Shown one piece after another: positions 23,556 to 32,650 of a stretch of DNA of 39,008 nucleotides. The DNA comes from Gammaproteobacteria bacterium. GTDB taxonomy: Bacteria > Pseudomonadota > Gammaproteobacteria > SZUA-229. Position 1 is the stretch's first letter; every line of letters begins with the position of its first letter. Position numbers and translations under genes: made by a program. The notes below the pieces were generated by a model. It worked only from the letters and a program-made list of their open reading frames with translations, had not been told where the DNA came from and made no database searches. The stretch covers positions 1-39,008 of the forward strand of contig WFOC01000079.1 of the NCBI GenBank assembly GCA_015488295.1. The letters run 5' to 3'.

Positions 23556-24701
23556 ATGGCCGAGTCATCCCTGTTCAAATGGAGCACGCCATCTATTACG
23601 CTGCTCTACCAGATCAGCAGCGCGCTTGGCTCGGCACACGAGAAAGACCAGATCCTGCACGATTTTCTGGTTCTTCTAAAACAGCATTTTAACGCCGGTG
23701 CCGGCTCCATCCAGCTGATCACCGATGACGGCCTGATGGATCTGGTCGCCTATTTCGGCATCACCGAAGAGCAGGCCAACAGCATCCAGCACGCCCCCAT
23801 CGACGGCCACCTGTTCAGTTTTGACACCGACGTAATCGACGAAATCCAGATTCGAAAAAACGAACTGGGGCTGGAGACACTGCCACCCAAACAGCTATGC
23901 ATTCCCGTGCGTTTCAAAATTCGCACTCTGGGCGTGATCAATCTTTTTGTTGAAGATGAGATCAACATCAATGAAGAGATGGCCTATTTGCTGCTTTCAC
24001 TGGGAGCACACCTGGGTGAGTTTTTTGAACGCACACACATCGAAAATAAAAACCGCCTGCAGCTGATCAAGGACGAGCGCAACATCATCGCCAATGAATT
24101 ACACGACTCACTGGCACAAACACTGGCATCAATGCGTTTTCAGATTCGCATCCTCGACCAGAGCCTGCAACCAGTGGGCGACTTCATGGCCTTCAAAACC
24201 ATCGAATCGGTGGAACACGCACTCGACGAAGCCACCACCGACCTGCGTGAACTCATCGCCCACTGCCGCGTACCCATCGAACAGCAGGGGCTGCTGCCGG
24301 CAGTAAAACGCGCGGTCGAAAAATTCCGCAACGACACCGGCATCCACATCATGCTGCAGTCCGATGATCAAACCCTGCCGCTGCCATCCAACATGGAACT
24401 CAACGCCTACCGCATCGTGCAGGAAGCGCTGGCCAACATAAAAAAACACGCCAACGCCTACATCGTACGCGTACTGTTGAACTGTGATGACGACGGCAAT
24501 ATCCGCATTCTTATCGAAAACGACGGCAAGGGCTTTGACCAGAGCAAGATACAGAGCTCCGAGGGTGAACACCTGGGGCTGACCATCATGAAAGAGCGCG
24601 CCCGTCATCTTGGCGGCGAACTGAAAATCGAAAGCGAACCCGACGAAGGCACCCGCGTCGAGCTGCGTTTCAGATATAAAGACAGTTCTGATGATTCATG
24701 A
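23556..24701 (+). CDS. Soluble GAF-domain sensor histidine kinase (NarX/HisKA_3 type)
   Basis: A 381-residue kinase without membrane segments. Residues about 20-165 form a GAF-like sensory domain. A HisKA_3 dimerisation segment follows with the phospho-acceptor His183 in DERNIIANELHDSLAQTLASM. The ATPase domain has the N-box NAYRIVQEALANIKKHA, NDGKGFD and GLTIMKERARHLGG. It starts 22 bp after dsrR and is followed 50 bp later by a NarL-type regulator, its likely partner. The signal is unknown. A GAF domain in the cytoplasm could bind a small molecule or a metal cofactor. Cysteine is scarce in the sensory part (Cys115). In Allochromatium this position holds dsrS instead. Confidence 0.9.
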   Translation: MAESSLFKWSTPSITLLYQISSALGSAHEKDQILHDFLVLLKQHFNAGAGSIQLITDDGLMDLVAYFGITEEQANSIQHAPIDGHLFSFDTDVIDEIQIRKNELGLETLPPKQLCIPVRFKIRTLGVINLFVEDEININEEMAYLLLSLGAHLGEFFERTHIENKNRLQLIKDERNIIANELHDSLAQTLASMRFQIRILDQSLQPVGDFMAFKTIESVEHALDEATTDLRELIAHCRVPIEQQGLLPAVKRAVEKFRNDTGIHIMLQSDDQTLPLPSNMELNAYRIVQEALANIKKHANAYIVRVLLNCDDDGNIRILIENDGKGFDQSKIQSSEGEHLGLTIMKERARHLGGELKIESEPDEGTRVELRFRYKDSSDDS

Positions 24702-24751
24702 TAAATTCAGCGTGCTAAACTGAGCATCTCATAAAAATACAGAACAATAAT

Positions 24752-25408
24752 ATGCGCGTAATAATCATTGATGACCATGCCCTGTTTCGTGACGGCCTGA
24801 AAGGTCTGCTCGAACAACGAAGTATCGATGTCGTCGGCGTTGCCGCCGATGGCAAGGAAGGCATCGAACTGGCGAAAAAGATTCTGCCCGACATCATCCT
24901 GCTCGACCTGCGCATGCCGAGCATGGGCGGCCTCGATACCCTGCCCGTATTACGCAAGGAATTACCCAACATCCCGGTGGTCATGCTCACCACCAGCAAT
25001 GATGAAAGCGACCTGATCAAGGCACTGCGCACCGGCGCACAGGGTTACCTGCTAAAAGACATGGAGCCGGAAGAACTGGTCGGCGCACTGCGCGACATCG
25101 AGAACGGTAAAAACGTGGTCGCTGCCGACCTCACCGATGCACTGGCCAGAATGGTTCAGGGCGAAACCCCGATGGATGATGACGAAGGCCCGTTCTCGGA
25201 ACTAACCCCGCGCGAAACCGAGATTCTCTGCCTGCTGGCCGAAGGCCAGAGCAACAAACTCATCGCCAGAAATCTGGGTATCTCCGATGGCACCGTCAAA
25301 CTGCATGTCAAAGCCATCCTCCGAAAACTCAACATCCACTCACGCGTCGAAGCAGCAGTGATGGCGGTTGAGCATGGCCTGCGTCAGAAGAACAAAGAAA
25401 AAGATTAA
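24752..25408 (+). CDS. NarL/FixJ-type response regulator
   Basis: A 218-residue DNA-binding regulator. The receiver domain has the acidic pair D7/D8, phospho-acceptor D52 (LLDLRMP) and conserved K102 (LLKDMEPEEL region). A LuxR-type helix-turn-helix lies at about 150-205 (LTPRETEILCLLAEGQSNKLIARNLGISDGTVKLH split over the fold). The gene follows the GAF kinase and probably forms a two-component system with it. Autonomous control of dsr, for instance through the inverted repeat at 10488-10512, is an attractive but untested idea. A large palindrome follows the stop. Confidence 0.93.
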   Translation: MRVIIIDDHALFRDGLKGLLEQRSIDVVGVAADGKEGIELAKKILPDIILLDLRMPSMGGLDTLPVLRKELPNIPVVMLTTSNDESDLIKALRTGAQGYLLKDMEPEELVGALRDIENGKNVVAADLTDALARMVQGETPMDDDEGPFSELTPRETEILCLLAEGQSNKLIARNLGISDGTVKLHVKAILRKLNIHSRVEAAVMAVEHGLRQKNKEKD

Positions 25409-25418
25409 ACACATTTAG

Positions 25419-25500
25419 TCCACGGATGAACGCAGATAAACACGGATAAACACGTTTTTAAAGCTTTTACTATCTGTGTTTATCTGCGTTCATCTGTGGA
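25419..25500. repeat. Dispersed palindromic repeat, copy 2
   Basis: The left arm (25419-25447) and right arm (25472-25500) are 29-nt inverted copies with 2 mismatches and a 24-nt loop region. The reverse complement of the right arm is identical to the left arm of copy 1 (6330-6358). It lies 10 bp after the response regulator stop and could stabilise that mRNA end. Confidence 0.88.
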
Positions 25501-25534
25501 CAATATTTTTTATTTACAAACCAAAAATCAGACC

Positions 25535-26017
25535 ATGAAAACTTTCAAAGAAATCGTCGCTGAAGCCAGCAAAACCATCACCGAACTCATGCCCTGGGAT
25601 GTCGAAGAACGCATCAAGGAAAACAAAGACCTGATGCTGGTCGATATTCGTGAAGAGTGCGAATTCTCAAGATTTCACATCAAAGGTTCAATGCTGGTGC
25701 CGCGCGGTATTCTGGAATCGGCCTGTGAAGCAGAATACGAAGATGCCATCCCCGACCTGGTTGAAGGCCGTGATAAAGAAATTGTGATTATCTGTCGTTC
25801 CGGCCTGCGCAGCGTTCTTGGCACGCAAATGCTGCAAATGATGGGGTTTACCAACATCTACTCAATGAAAACCGGCCTGCGTGGCTGGAACGATTATGAA
25901 TTACCGCTGTACAACCTGGAGCAGGAAGTCCTCGACCCGGATGATGTAGACGAAATGCTGAACGCGGGTTTCTGTTCATCCTTTATGCATCCGGATAGGC
26001 GTACTATAAAGGCGTAG
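25535..26017 (+). CDS. Rhodanese-domain sulfurtransferase
   Basis: A 160-residue single-domain rhodanese. The fold markers are LMLVDIREECEFSRFHIKGSMLVPRG and the active loop CRSGLRS with Cys87, followed by the family tail TGLRGWNDYELPLY. I take the ATG at 25535; a GTG at 25496 lies inside the palindromic repeat and would add 13 poor residues. Extra cysteines at 41 and 64 and near the C-terminus (GFCSSF) are visible. Rhodaneses move sulfane sulfur, so a role in feeding sulfur to TusA or DsrEFH is plausible given the location 10 kb from dsrE. The gene seems to be on its own. Confidence 0.88.
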   Translation: MKTFKEIVAEASKTITELMPWDVEERIKENKDLMLVDIREECEFSRFHIKGSMLVPRGILESACEAEYEDAIPDLVEGRDKEIVIICRSGLRSVLGTQMLQMMGFTNIYSMKTGLRGWNDYELPLYNLEQEVLDPDDVDEMLNAGFCSSFMHPDRRTIKA

Positions 26018-26021
26018 TGCG

Positions 26022-26049
26022 TAATGAATAATGAATAATGAATAATGAA
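26022..26049. repeat. Heptamer array (TAATGAA)n
   Basis: Four perfect tandem TAATGAA units (26022-26049) begin a few bases after the rhodanese stop codon. Sequence differs from the GAAAAAT arrays but the 7-bp period is the same. Confidence 0.85.
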
Positions 26050-26082
26050 TTTTAAAACTATGGCGAGATCAAGCACCAGATC

Positions 26083-26163
26083 GTAGGGTGGGCACGTTTT
26101 TTTGTGCCCACGCAGTCAACGGCTGATTATTTCCGCGTGGGCATAAAAACATGCCCACCCTAC
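26083..26163. repeat. GTAGGGTGGGCA-type inverted repeat element
   Basis: Outer arms GTAGGGTGGGCA (26083-26094) and TGCCCACCCTAC (26152-26163) are perfect inverted 12-mers. Inner arms TGCCCACGC (26105-26113) and GCGTGGGCA (26135-26143) pair as well. Alternative pairing of neighbouring arms (GTGGGCAC with GTGCCCAC) would give two separate hairpins. I have seen similar GTAGGGTGGGCA palindromes in other gammaproteobacteria, so it is likely a dispersed element. Confidence 0.85.
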
Positions 26164-26185
26164 TGCTCTCCAAACATAGCGTTTT

Positions 26186-26213
26186 TAACTATTCACTATT
26201 ATCTATTCATTGC
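26186..26213. repeat. Degenerate heptamer array (TAACTAT/TCACTAT/TATCTAT)
   Basis: TAACTAT, TCACTAT, TATCTAT and TCATTGC occupy 26186-26213 with a strict 7-bp period. The array reaches the 3' end of the S24-like gene. With the TAATGAA array at 26022 it brackets the GTAGGGTGGGCA palindrome. Confidence 0.55.
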
Positions 26214-26529
26214 TTTTCCCGTAGTGCTTATGATCTTTCCGCCGCCGGCCCGCCTGCTGCGTAATCACGCCCTGAATCGCATCCTGGCCGGGAATTTCCA
26301 CGGTATCGTACAGATCGTTTAACGGCTGCAGAAAATATTTGCCGTCGACAATGCGCAGCTGGCGAAAGATGTACTCGTTATTATATTCTGCCATCACATA
26401 ACAGCCATCGCGCACAGTACCTTCCGGATCGATGATGATAATCGCTCCCTCAGCAAATTCCGGCAACATACTGTCACCTAATACTCGCAATGCAAACGGT
26501 TCGCCCGCCGAACAGCCACTGGATTCCAT
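26203..26529 (-). CDS. Small S24/LexA-type peptidase-domain protein
   Basis: A 108-residue protein consisting almost only of the LexA/UmuD-type S24 fold: GDSMLPEFAEGAIIIIDPEG (with Ser20 of the GDSM motif) and the YIFRQLRI strand. The general-base lysine expected in the latter is not evident (Arg in its place), so autocleavage may be lost. There is no helix-turn-helix domain, unlike LexA or phage repressors. The ATG at 26529 has GTGAGGTT just upstream; a longer reading frame from 26661 has no support. It is divergent from the SlyD-like gene. Function unknown. Confidence 0.75.
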   Translation of the reverse strand: MESSGCSAGEPFALRVLGDSMLPEFAEGAIIIIDPEGTVRDGCYVMAEYNNEYIFRQLRIVDGKYFLQPLNDLYDTVEIPGQDAIQGVITQQAGRRRKDHKHYGKSNE

Positions 26530-26655
26530 AACCTCACCCGCTAAATCAGTTATTACAAAAAAGCCTATTATACCCCGAGTAAAAACGATTATTCCCACAG
26601 TATATTTCTCATTACCGTTGAAAACACGATTACAAAAAACACCCACTTTAGCTAC

Positions 26656-26684
26656 CTGCAAAGCGTGCTGGAAGCGTGTAAAAT
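26656..26684 (+). promoter_or_regulatory. Candidate promoter of the SlyD-like gene
   Basis: CTGCAA (26656-26661), 17 bp and TAAAAT (26679-26684), followed by a GCGC discriminator-like stretch, lie about 47 bp upstream of the ATG at 26732. The -35 box is weak. Confidence 0.35.
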
Positions 26685-26731
26685 ACGCGCTTTGTTTTTA
26701 AGTCAATAACCCCAGACCAGTAACCGAGCAT

Positions 26732-27211
26732 ATGTCAGATAAAATCAGCCAAAACAAGTTTGTTTCTCTCGTCTACACCATCACCGATGAAGACGACAAT
26801 ATTCTGGAACGTATCGATATGCCGATCCAGTACATCCACGGCGTAAACAGCCAGGTCATCGAAAAGATCGAAAGCGCACTCGCCGGCCATAAAGAAGGCG
26901 ATCTGGTGCATGTCACACTGGACCCGGAAGAAGCTTTCGGTGCACACGACCCCGAGCTGACCTTCTCCGACGATATCAACAATGTGCCACCCCAGTTTCA
27001 CACCATCGGCGCTGAAGTCGAGTTTCAGAACGAGCAGGGCGAGAGCAAGATGTTCTACGTCACAAAGATTGAAGACGGCAAATTAACCGTCGATGGCAAC
27101 CATCCACTCGCAGGCAAAATCATCACCTACAACATCACCATCAAAGAAGTCCGTGATGCCACTGCCGACGAATTAAAGCACGGCGTGGAAAATATGAACG
27201 CTTTACACTAA
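26732..27211 (+). CDS. SlyD-like FKBP-type peptidyl-prolyl isomerase
   Basis: A 159-residue cytoplasmic prolyl isomerase and chaperone. It has the FKBP core (VSLVYTITDEDDNILE start, AFGAHDPELTFS and the DGNHPLAGKIITYNITI end) with an inserted-in-flap domain between, the layout of SlyD. The histidine- and cysteine-rich nickel-binding tail of E. coli SlyD is absent; the C-terminus is ELKHGVENMNALH. It therefore resembles the short SlyD/FkpB-like forms. It seems to be a single-gene unit, divergent from the S24-like gene. Confidence 0.9.
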   Translation: MSDKISQNKFVSLVYTITDEDDNILERIDMPIQYIHGVNSQVIEKIESALAGHKEGDLVHVTLDPEEAFGAHDPELTFSDDINNVPPQFHTIGAEVEFQNEQGESKMFYVTKIEDGKLTVDGNHPLAGKIITYNITIKEVRDATADELKHGVENMNALH

Positions 27212-27323
27212 TCACTCGGCTTTCGTAGGGCTATTTCGGGATACACCCCCATTTGGGGGCTGAAATCCAGACTAATTTAAGGTATTCTCGCCAGCCAAGA
27301 AAAATGATCCAGGTTCAGCATTA

Positions 27324-27689
27324 ATGTCAACAATTCCAGATATTACGGATACCGAAGAGTGGGCAGTGAGTTCGACCTTGAAACAGCGCTGGCCCGATCA
27401 GGATATTGAATTACAACTGGCAGATGTCGAAACAAAGCTGTACCCGCATGACCGGGAACTAACCACCTGCCCGGCGCTGTTCTGGCAGGTTGGCGAGACC
27501 AGTTTCATCATCGTCAAAGTGGCCGAGCGCACTTATCGCAGCCAGTTTTATTACCGGGGCTATCAGCAGTACGGCACAGGAAAATCTGAATTTGACGAGA
27601 TTGCAGACTGCGTAACCACCCTGCTACAGGTACACGCAGACAAAGAAACCGACTTGCGACAGGAAGCCGAAGAGGCCAACAACCCGTAA
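27324..27689 (+). CDS. Hypothetical protein, 121 aa
   Basis: Not recognised. The soluble acidic protein reads MSTIPDITDTEEWAV and has a central ALFWQVGETSFIIVKVAERTYRSQFYYRGYQQYGTG region and a charged helical tail. No signal, membrane segment or known motif is seen. Its start is an ATG at 27324 without a strong ribosome-binding site. It precedes the phosphofructokinase gene by 69 bp on the same strand. Confidence 0.7.
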   Translation: MSTIPDITDTEEWAVSSTLKQRWPDQDIELQLADVETKLYPHDRELTTCPALFWQVGETSFIIVKVAERTYRSQFYYRGYQQYGTGKSEFDEIADCVTTLLQVHADKETDLRQEAEEANNP

Positions 27690-27758
27690 AACCAGGGCCA
27701 GCAGAAACCATTGGCCGATAGAACAAATTAAAAACTAATATAACTTCAGAGGAATATT

Positions 27759-29024
27759 ATGAGCAAAATGAACGCATTTTATGCGCAATCTGGTGGCGTA
27801 ACCGCCGTCATCAACGCATCAGCATGTGGTGTTATCGAAACTGCACGCAAGCACAAAGATAAAATCGGTCGCGTCTACGCCGGCGCAAACGGTATCATCG
27901 GTGCTCTCACCGAAGAACTGATCGACACCAACAAAGAAACCAAAGCCACCATCGCCGGTCTGCGCAGCACACCATCAGGCGCATTTGGTTCATGCCGCTT
28001 CAAACTCAAAAGTCTGGAAGACAACAAAGCCGAATACGAACGTCTGATCGAAGTATTCAAGGCGCACAACATTGGTTACTTCTTCTACAACGGCGGCGGC
28101 GACTCTGCTGACACCTGTCTGAAAATTTCTCAGATCGGCAAAAAAATGGGTTACCCGATCACAGCCGTTCACGTTCCTAAAACCGTTGATAACGATCTGC
28201 CGATCACTGACAACTGCCCGGGTTTCGGTTCAGTTGCCAAGTACATCGCGGTTTCAACACTGGAAGCCAGCTACGACGTAGCTTCTATGTGCAAGACTTC
28301 AACCAAAGTATTCGTACTCGAAGTAATGGGTCGTCACGCAGGCTGGATCGCAGCAGCCGGTGCCATGGCATCAACCGATGATCACGAAATTCCAATCGTT
28401 GTTCTGTTCCCTGAAGTTAAATTCGACCAGAAGAAATTCCTCAAAAACGTCGACGAAAAAGTTAAAAAGTTCGGCTACTGCACCGTGGTTGTTTCTGAAG
28501 GCGTAGCATGGCCAAACGGCAAATTCCTTGCTGAAACCGGTCTGAAAGATGCTTTCGGTCACAGCCAGTTAGGCGGCGCGGCACCCGTTGTTGCCGGCAT
28601 GATCCAGGAAAAACTTGGCCACAAATATCACTGGGGTGTTGCTGACTACATGCAACGCGCAGCACGTCACATCGCATCCAAGTCAGATGTTGACCAGGCT
28701 TACGCTACCGGTAAAGCGGCCGTTGAATACGCACTGAAAGGCCATAACTCTGTTATGCCAGCAATCAAACGCATCAGCAACAAACCTTACAAGTGGAAAG
28801 TCGAAATGGCACCGCTGAAGAAAGTTGCTAACGTTGAAAAGATGATGCCAAAAAGTTTCATCTCGAAAGACGGTTTTGGTATCACCAAAAAATGTCGTGA
28901 ATATCTTGAGCCTCTGATTCGCGGCGAAGACTACCCGGCATACAAGAAAAACGGTTTGCCAAAATACGTTCAGCTGAAAAAAGTTATGGTCGCTAAAAAG
29001 TGCCCTGACTTTAAAATAAAGTAA
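27759..29024 (+). CDS. pfp: Pyrophosphate-dependent 6-phosphofructokinase
   Basis: A 421-residue cytoplasmic enzyme that interconverts fructose 6-phosphate + PPi and fructose 1,6-bisphosphate + Pi. PFK-family motifs are present: GGGDSADT (near residue 112), PKTVDNDLP (near 140) and MGRHAGW (near 189). The Lys before TVDND and the Asp in GGGDS in place of the ATP-enzyme glycines are the marks of PPi-specific enzymes. TTCAGAGGAATATT precedes the ATG. It is in a same-strand run with a 68-aa gene, adk and the H+-PPase gene. In autotrophic sulfur oxidisers and methanotrophs such an enzyme, paired with an H+-PPase, is proposed to replace fructose bisphosphatase and save energy in the Calvin cycle. 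Confidence 0.93.
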   Translation: MSKMNAFYAQSGGVTAVINASACGVIETARKHKDKIGRVYAGANGIIGALTEELIDTNKETKATIAGLRSTPSGAFGSCRFKLKSLEDNKAEYERLIEVFKAHNIGYFFYNGGGDSADTCLKISQIGKKMGYPITAVHVPKTVDNDLPITDNCPGFGSVAKYIAVSTLEASYDVASMCKTSTKVFVLEVMGRHAGWIAAAGAMASTDDHEIPIVVLFPEVKFDQKKFLKNVDEKVKKFGYCTVVVSEGVAWPNGKFLAETGLKDAFGHSQLGGAAPVVAGMIQEKLGHKYHWGVADYMQRAARHIASKSDVDQAYATGKAAVEYALKGHNSVMPAIKRISNKPYKWKVEMAPLKKVANVEKMMPKSFISKDGFGITKKCREYLEPLIRGEDYPAYKKNGLPKYVQLKKVMVAKKCPDFKIK

Positions 29025-29043
29025 CACAGGAAGTGATACGGGT

Positions 29044-29250
29044 ATGACTCTCGAAAAAGCACACGAGCTGATCGCCATGCATGCCAGCCTGGGCAGCGGT
29101 TATAACCGCAATGCCTGCAGGATGGTGCTAGGCGAAGTAATGCGAGACTTCGGCCAGGAAACAGTCGATGCGCTTATCCGGGAATACCAACTGGAACAAC
29201 AGTGGGAAATAAGACCCGGCACAGTATTTGAAAGTGCATTTAAAAGCTAA
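29044..29250 (+). CDS. Small hypothetical protein, 68 aa, between pfp and adk
   Basis: Not assigned to a family. MTLEKAHELIAMHASLGSGYNRNACRMVLGEVMRDFGQETVDALIREYQLEQQW is helix-rich, with no signal or membrane segment. It starts 19 bp after pfp and is followed by a strong terminator, so it is almost certainly cotranscribed with pfp. A helper role for the kinase is conceivable, but nothing in the sequence shows it. Confidence 0.75.
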   Translation: MTLEKAHELIAMHASLGSGYNRNACRMVLGEVMRDFGQETVDALIREYQLEQQWEIRPGTVFESAFKS

Positions 29251-29253
29251 AAC

Positions 29254-29295
29254 AAAAATACCTGCTCATGGAAACATGACGCAGGTATTTTTTTG
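29254..29295 (+). terminator. Terminator with GAAA tetraloop after the pfp unit
   Basis: ATACCTGC (29258-29265) pairs with GCAGGTAT (29281-29288), and TCATG (29266-29270) pairs with CATGA (29275-29279), around a GAAA tetraloop with one bulged base. A run of seven Ts follows. Confidence 0.93.
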
Positions 29296-29370
29296 CAATA
29301 ACAAAAGTTAGAACATGCTTTATACCATGTCACTTTTTTAAAAAGCAACATGATACAAAGCACTCAATAA

Positions 29371-30048
<678 letters not shown>

Positions 30049-30056
30049 TTTTTTAT

Positions 30057-30092
30057 AATCAAAAGCCCTGTTCGTCAGGGCTTTTGATTATG
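30057..30092. terminator. Terminator after adk
   Basis: A perfect 14-bp stem (30057-30070 with 30076-30089, core AAAAGCCCTG/CAGGGCTTTT) encloses TTCGT. A and T tracts are part of the stem on both sides. Confidence 0.9.
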
Positions 30093-30210
30093 TCCAGGAT
30101 GGACGCAATGCCACAGCTACTCAGGAGAGTAACCCGAAAAAATAAAGTGGTCTTAAAAACTAAAACTTTGAACCAGAACTTTTAACTTCCTATTAACGGA
30201 GATTTAAACA

Positions 30211-32253
30211 ATGTCTACTGAAATACTAATCGCCCTGGCGTGTTCCCTGCTCGGAATAGGCTACGGCATTGTTACTATTTTTAACGTGCTATCGAAACCC
30301 ATGGGTAACGATGAAATGGTACGTATACAACAAGCTATTCAGGAAGGTGCACAGGCCTACCTGAAGCGCCAGTACTCCGCCATCAGCGTAGTCGGCGTGA
30401 TCGTCTTTTTCGCCATCATGTTTGCCCTGAATGCCACCACCGCTATCGGTTTCGCCATCGGCGCAATCTTCTCCGGCCTGGCTGGCTTTATCGGCATGAA
30501 CGTTTCTGTACGTGCTAACTCACGTACCGCAGAAGCCGCACGCCTTGGTATCGCACCGGCTCTGGACATCGCCTTCAAAGGCGGTGCCATCACCGGCATG
30601 TTGGTGGTTGGCCTGGCACTGCTGGGTGTTACCGGTTATTACGCCATCCTGATCTCCATGGGTTTTGAAATGGAACAGGCTCTGCATTCACTGGTCGGTA
30701 TGGCTTTTGGTGGATCGCTGATTTCTATCTTTGCTCGACTGGGCGGCGGTATCTTCACCAAGGGTGCGGACGTTGGCGCAGACATCGTCGGTAAAGTTGA
30801 AGCCGGCATCCCTGAGGATGACCCACGCAACCCGGCTGTAATCGCCGATAACGTTGGTGACAACGTTGGTGACTGTGCGGGTATGGCAGCTGACCTGTTT
30901 GAAACTTATGCAGTAACACTGGTTGCTACCATGTTGTTAGGCGGCCTGTTGCTGACCACTGCAGGTGAAGCAACCGCACTGGCTGTTACCTATCCGTTAA
31001 TGCTGGGCGGTGTTTCTATCGTTACTTCCATCATCGGCACCTACTTTGTGAAAACATCGGATGGCGGAAAGATCATGAATGCGCTTTATAAAGGCACCTT
31101 CATTTCAGCCCTGCTTTCAGCCGTCGCTTTCTACTTTGTTACCGACGGCATGATGTCCGGCGTAAACATTACTGAAGTCGAAAACTTTTCAAGCATGAAT
31201 CTGTTCTACGCATCACTGATTGGCCTGGCGCTGACAATGGCGATGATCGTAATCACAGAATATTACACAGCGACTGAATTCAATCCGGTAAAACGTATCG
31301 CTGCTGCATCACTGACTGGTGACGGCACCAACGTTATCGCTGGCCTGGGTATTTCAATGAAGTCTACTGCGGCACCTGTGCTCGCCGTTTGTGCTTCTAT
31401 CTGGGGTGCTTACGAGCTTGCCGGTTTATACGGTATCGCTATTGCAGCAACCTCCATGTTATCCATGACAGGTATCATCGTTGCACTCGACGCTTACGGC
31501 CCTATCACTGACAATGCTGGCGGTATTGCAGAGATGGCTGAACTACCAGAAGACGTTCGCAACACGACTGACGCACTTGACGCAGTTGGTAACACAACAA
31601 AAGCGGTTACCAAAGGTTACGCCATCGGTTCTGCCGGTCTGGCAACACTGGTACTGTTCGCCGATTACACGCACACACTGGAAGCAGCTGACAAAGCAGT
31701 GACTTTCGACCTGTCTAACCACATGGTTATCATCGGTCTGTTCATCGGTGGTCTGATCCCTTACCTGTTCGGTGCAATGGCGATGGAAGCGGTTGGCCGT
31801 GCGGCTGGCGGTATCGTCAACGAAGTACGTCGTCAGTTCAAAGAGATGCCTGGCATCATGGACAAGACACAGAAGCCTGACTACTCAAAAGCAGTCGACA
31901 TGCTGACCAAAGCGGCAATCAAGGAAATGATGATTCCATCACTGTTACCTATCGCAGCTCCAATCATTGTCGGTCTGACACTGGGTGCACAGGCACTGGG
32001 TGGCATGCTGATCGGTACTATCGTAACTGGTCTGTTCGTTGCTATCTCTATGACCACAGGTGGTGGTGCATGGGATAACGCCAAGAAATATATCGAAGAC
32101 GGCCACCACGGCGGCAAAGGTTCCGATGCGCATAAAGCAGCGGTTACCGGCGACACCGTAGGCGACCCGTACAAAGATACAGCTGGCCCTGCGATCAACC
32201 CATTGATCAAAATCATCAACATTGTTGCACTGATGATGGTTCCACTGCTGTAA
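30211..32253 (+). CDS. hppA: Membrane-bound proton-translocating pyrophosphatase (K+-independent type)
   Basis: A 680-residue integral membrane pump with about 16 helices that couples PPi hydrolysis to proton export (or makes PPi from the gradient). The catalytic stretch is visible at about residues 189-230: [43 protein letters not shown] second acidic motif region lies at [26 protein letters not shown] carries Lys where K+-dependent enzymes have Ala, marking the K+-independent H+-pumping class. ACGGAGATTTAAAC precedes the ATG. A terminator follows. Its proximity to PPi-PFK suggests a shared PPi economy. Confidence 0.97.
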   Translation: MSTEILIALACSLLGIGYGIVTIFNVLSKPMGNDEMVRIQQAIQEGAQAYLKRQYSAISVVGVIVFFAIMFALNATTAIGFAIGAIFSGLAGFIGMNVSVRANSRTAEAARLGIAPALDIAFKGGAITGMLVVGLALLGVTGYYAILISMGFEMEQALHSLVGMAFGGSLISIFARLGGGIFTKGADVGADIVGKVEAGIPEDDPRNPAVIADNVGDNVGDCAGMAADLFETYAVTLVATMLLGGLLLTTAGEATALAVTYPLMLGGVSIVTSIIGTYFVKTSDGGKIMNALYKGTFISALLSAVAFYFVTDGMMSGVNITEVENFSSMNLFYASLIGLALTMAMIVITEYYTATEFNPVKRIAAASLTGDGTNVIAGLGISMKSTAAPVLAVCASIWGAYELAGLYGIAIAATSMLSMTGIIVALDAYGPITDNAGGIAEMAELPEDVRNTTDALDAVGNTTKAVTKGYAIGSAGLATLVLFADYTHTLEAADKAVTFDLSNHMVIIGLFIGGLIPYLFGAMAMEAVGRAAGGIVNEVRRQFKEMPGIMDKTQKPDYSKAVDMLTKAAIKEMMIPSLLPIAAPIIVGLTLGAQALGGMLIGTIVTGLFVAISMTTGGGAWDNAKKYIEDGHHGGKGSDAHKAAVTGDTVGDPYKDTAGPAINPLIKIINIVALMMVPLL

Positions 32254-32290
32254 AACAAACCATTGTGATCACCTGATCACATGCAGTTTA

Positions 32291-32326
32291 AAAAAGGCCG
32301 GGGCATTTTGACCCGGCCTTTTTTAT
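32291..32326 (+). terminator. Terminator after hppA
   Basis: GGCCGGG (32296-32302) and CCCGGCC (32312-32318) form a GC-rich stem with a 9-nt loop, extended by A/T pairing and followed by Ts. Confidence 0.93.
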
Positions 32327-32650
32327 TTTTACTCTACCCGCATCACAGGCCTGTTTTTACCGATAGAATCATCAACAGGAACCAGGCCGGGTAAAAAATC
32401 ATGGGCATCAAAACAAAAGAGATTCTTCTTACCGTATTATATTTTTCTCACAGAGAGCAGTAACGCCCAAGGCTACTCTGCACGCTCTACAAAATCATTA
32501 CCCTGTTACATTCAAACGACCTCTACAGAACGCTGATACCATCAACATATCCCCGGTTATTACAGCCACTCCAGGGAAACGTCACAGTTTTTAATGAAAT
32601 TGTCACATCCTGTAATATCTTTGTAACATTACCGTTATAAACTCGCCGGC
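32327..32650. other. Intergenic region upstream of the pst operon
   Basis: About 325 bp without a gene after the hppA terminator. The last 75 bp hold the Pho-box-like repeats and the presumed pst promoter. I see nothing notable in the first 250 bp. Confidence 0.6.
32580..32640 (+). promoter_or_regulatory. Pho-box-like direct repeats and promoter of the pst operon
   Basis: CGTCACAG (32580-32587), TGTCACAT (32601-32608), TGTAATAT (32611-32618) and TGTAACAT (32622-32629) recur at about 10-11 or 21 bp steps. They resemble the PhoB consensus CTGTCAT with AT-rich spacers. A TATAAA-like box (32635-32640) follows. The downstream genes include phoB, supporting autoregulation through PhoB. The last repeat is close to the -10 box, so the exact architecture is uncertain. 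Confidence 0.5.

Noticed and set aside
22979-23587. 202-codon open frame antisense across dsrN 3' end, dsrR and kinase start
   Set aside because: It overlaps three genes with clear homology and shows no domain or ribosome-binding site.
25496-25534. Upstream GTG start for the rhodanese gene
   Set aside because: It falls at the end of a dispersed palindrome, has no ribosome-binding site and adds residues not fitting the rhodanese family.
26203-26661. Prophage remnant suggested by the S24-like protein
   Set aside because: No integrase, helix-turn-helix, structural phage gene or att-like repeat is nearby.
27246-27259. CCCCC-ATTT-GGGGG hairpin as terminator after the SlyD-like gene
   Set aside because: Only 5 bp and no T-tract follows; too weak to call.
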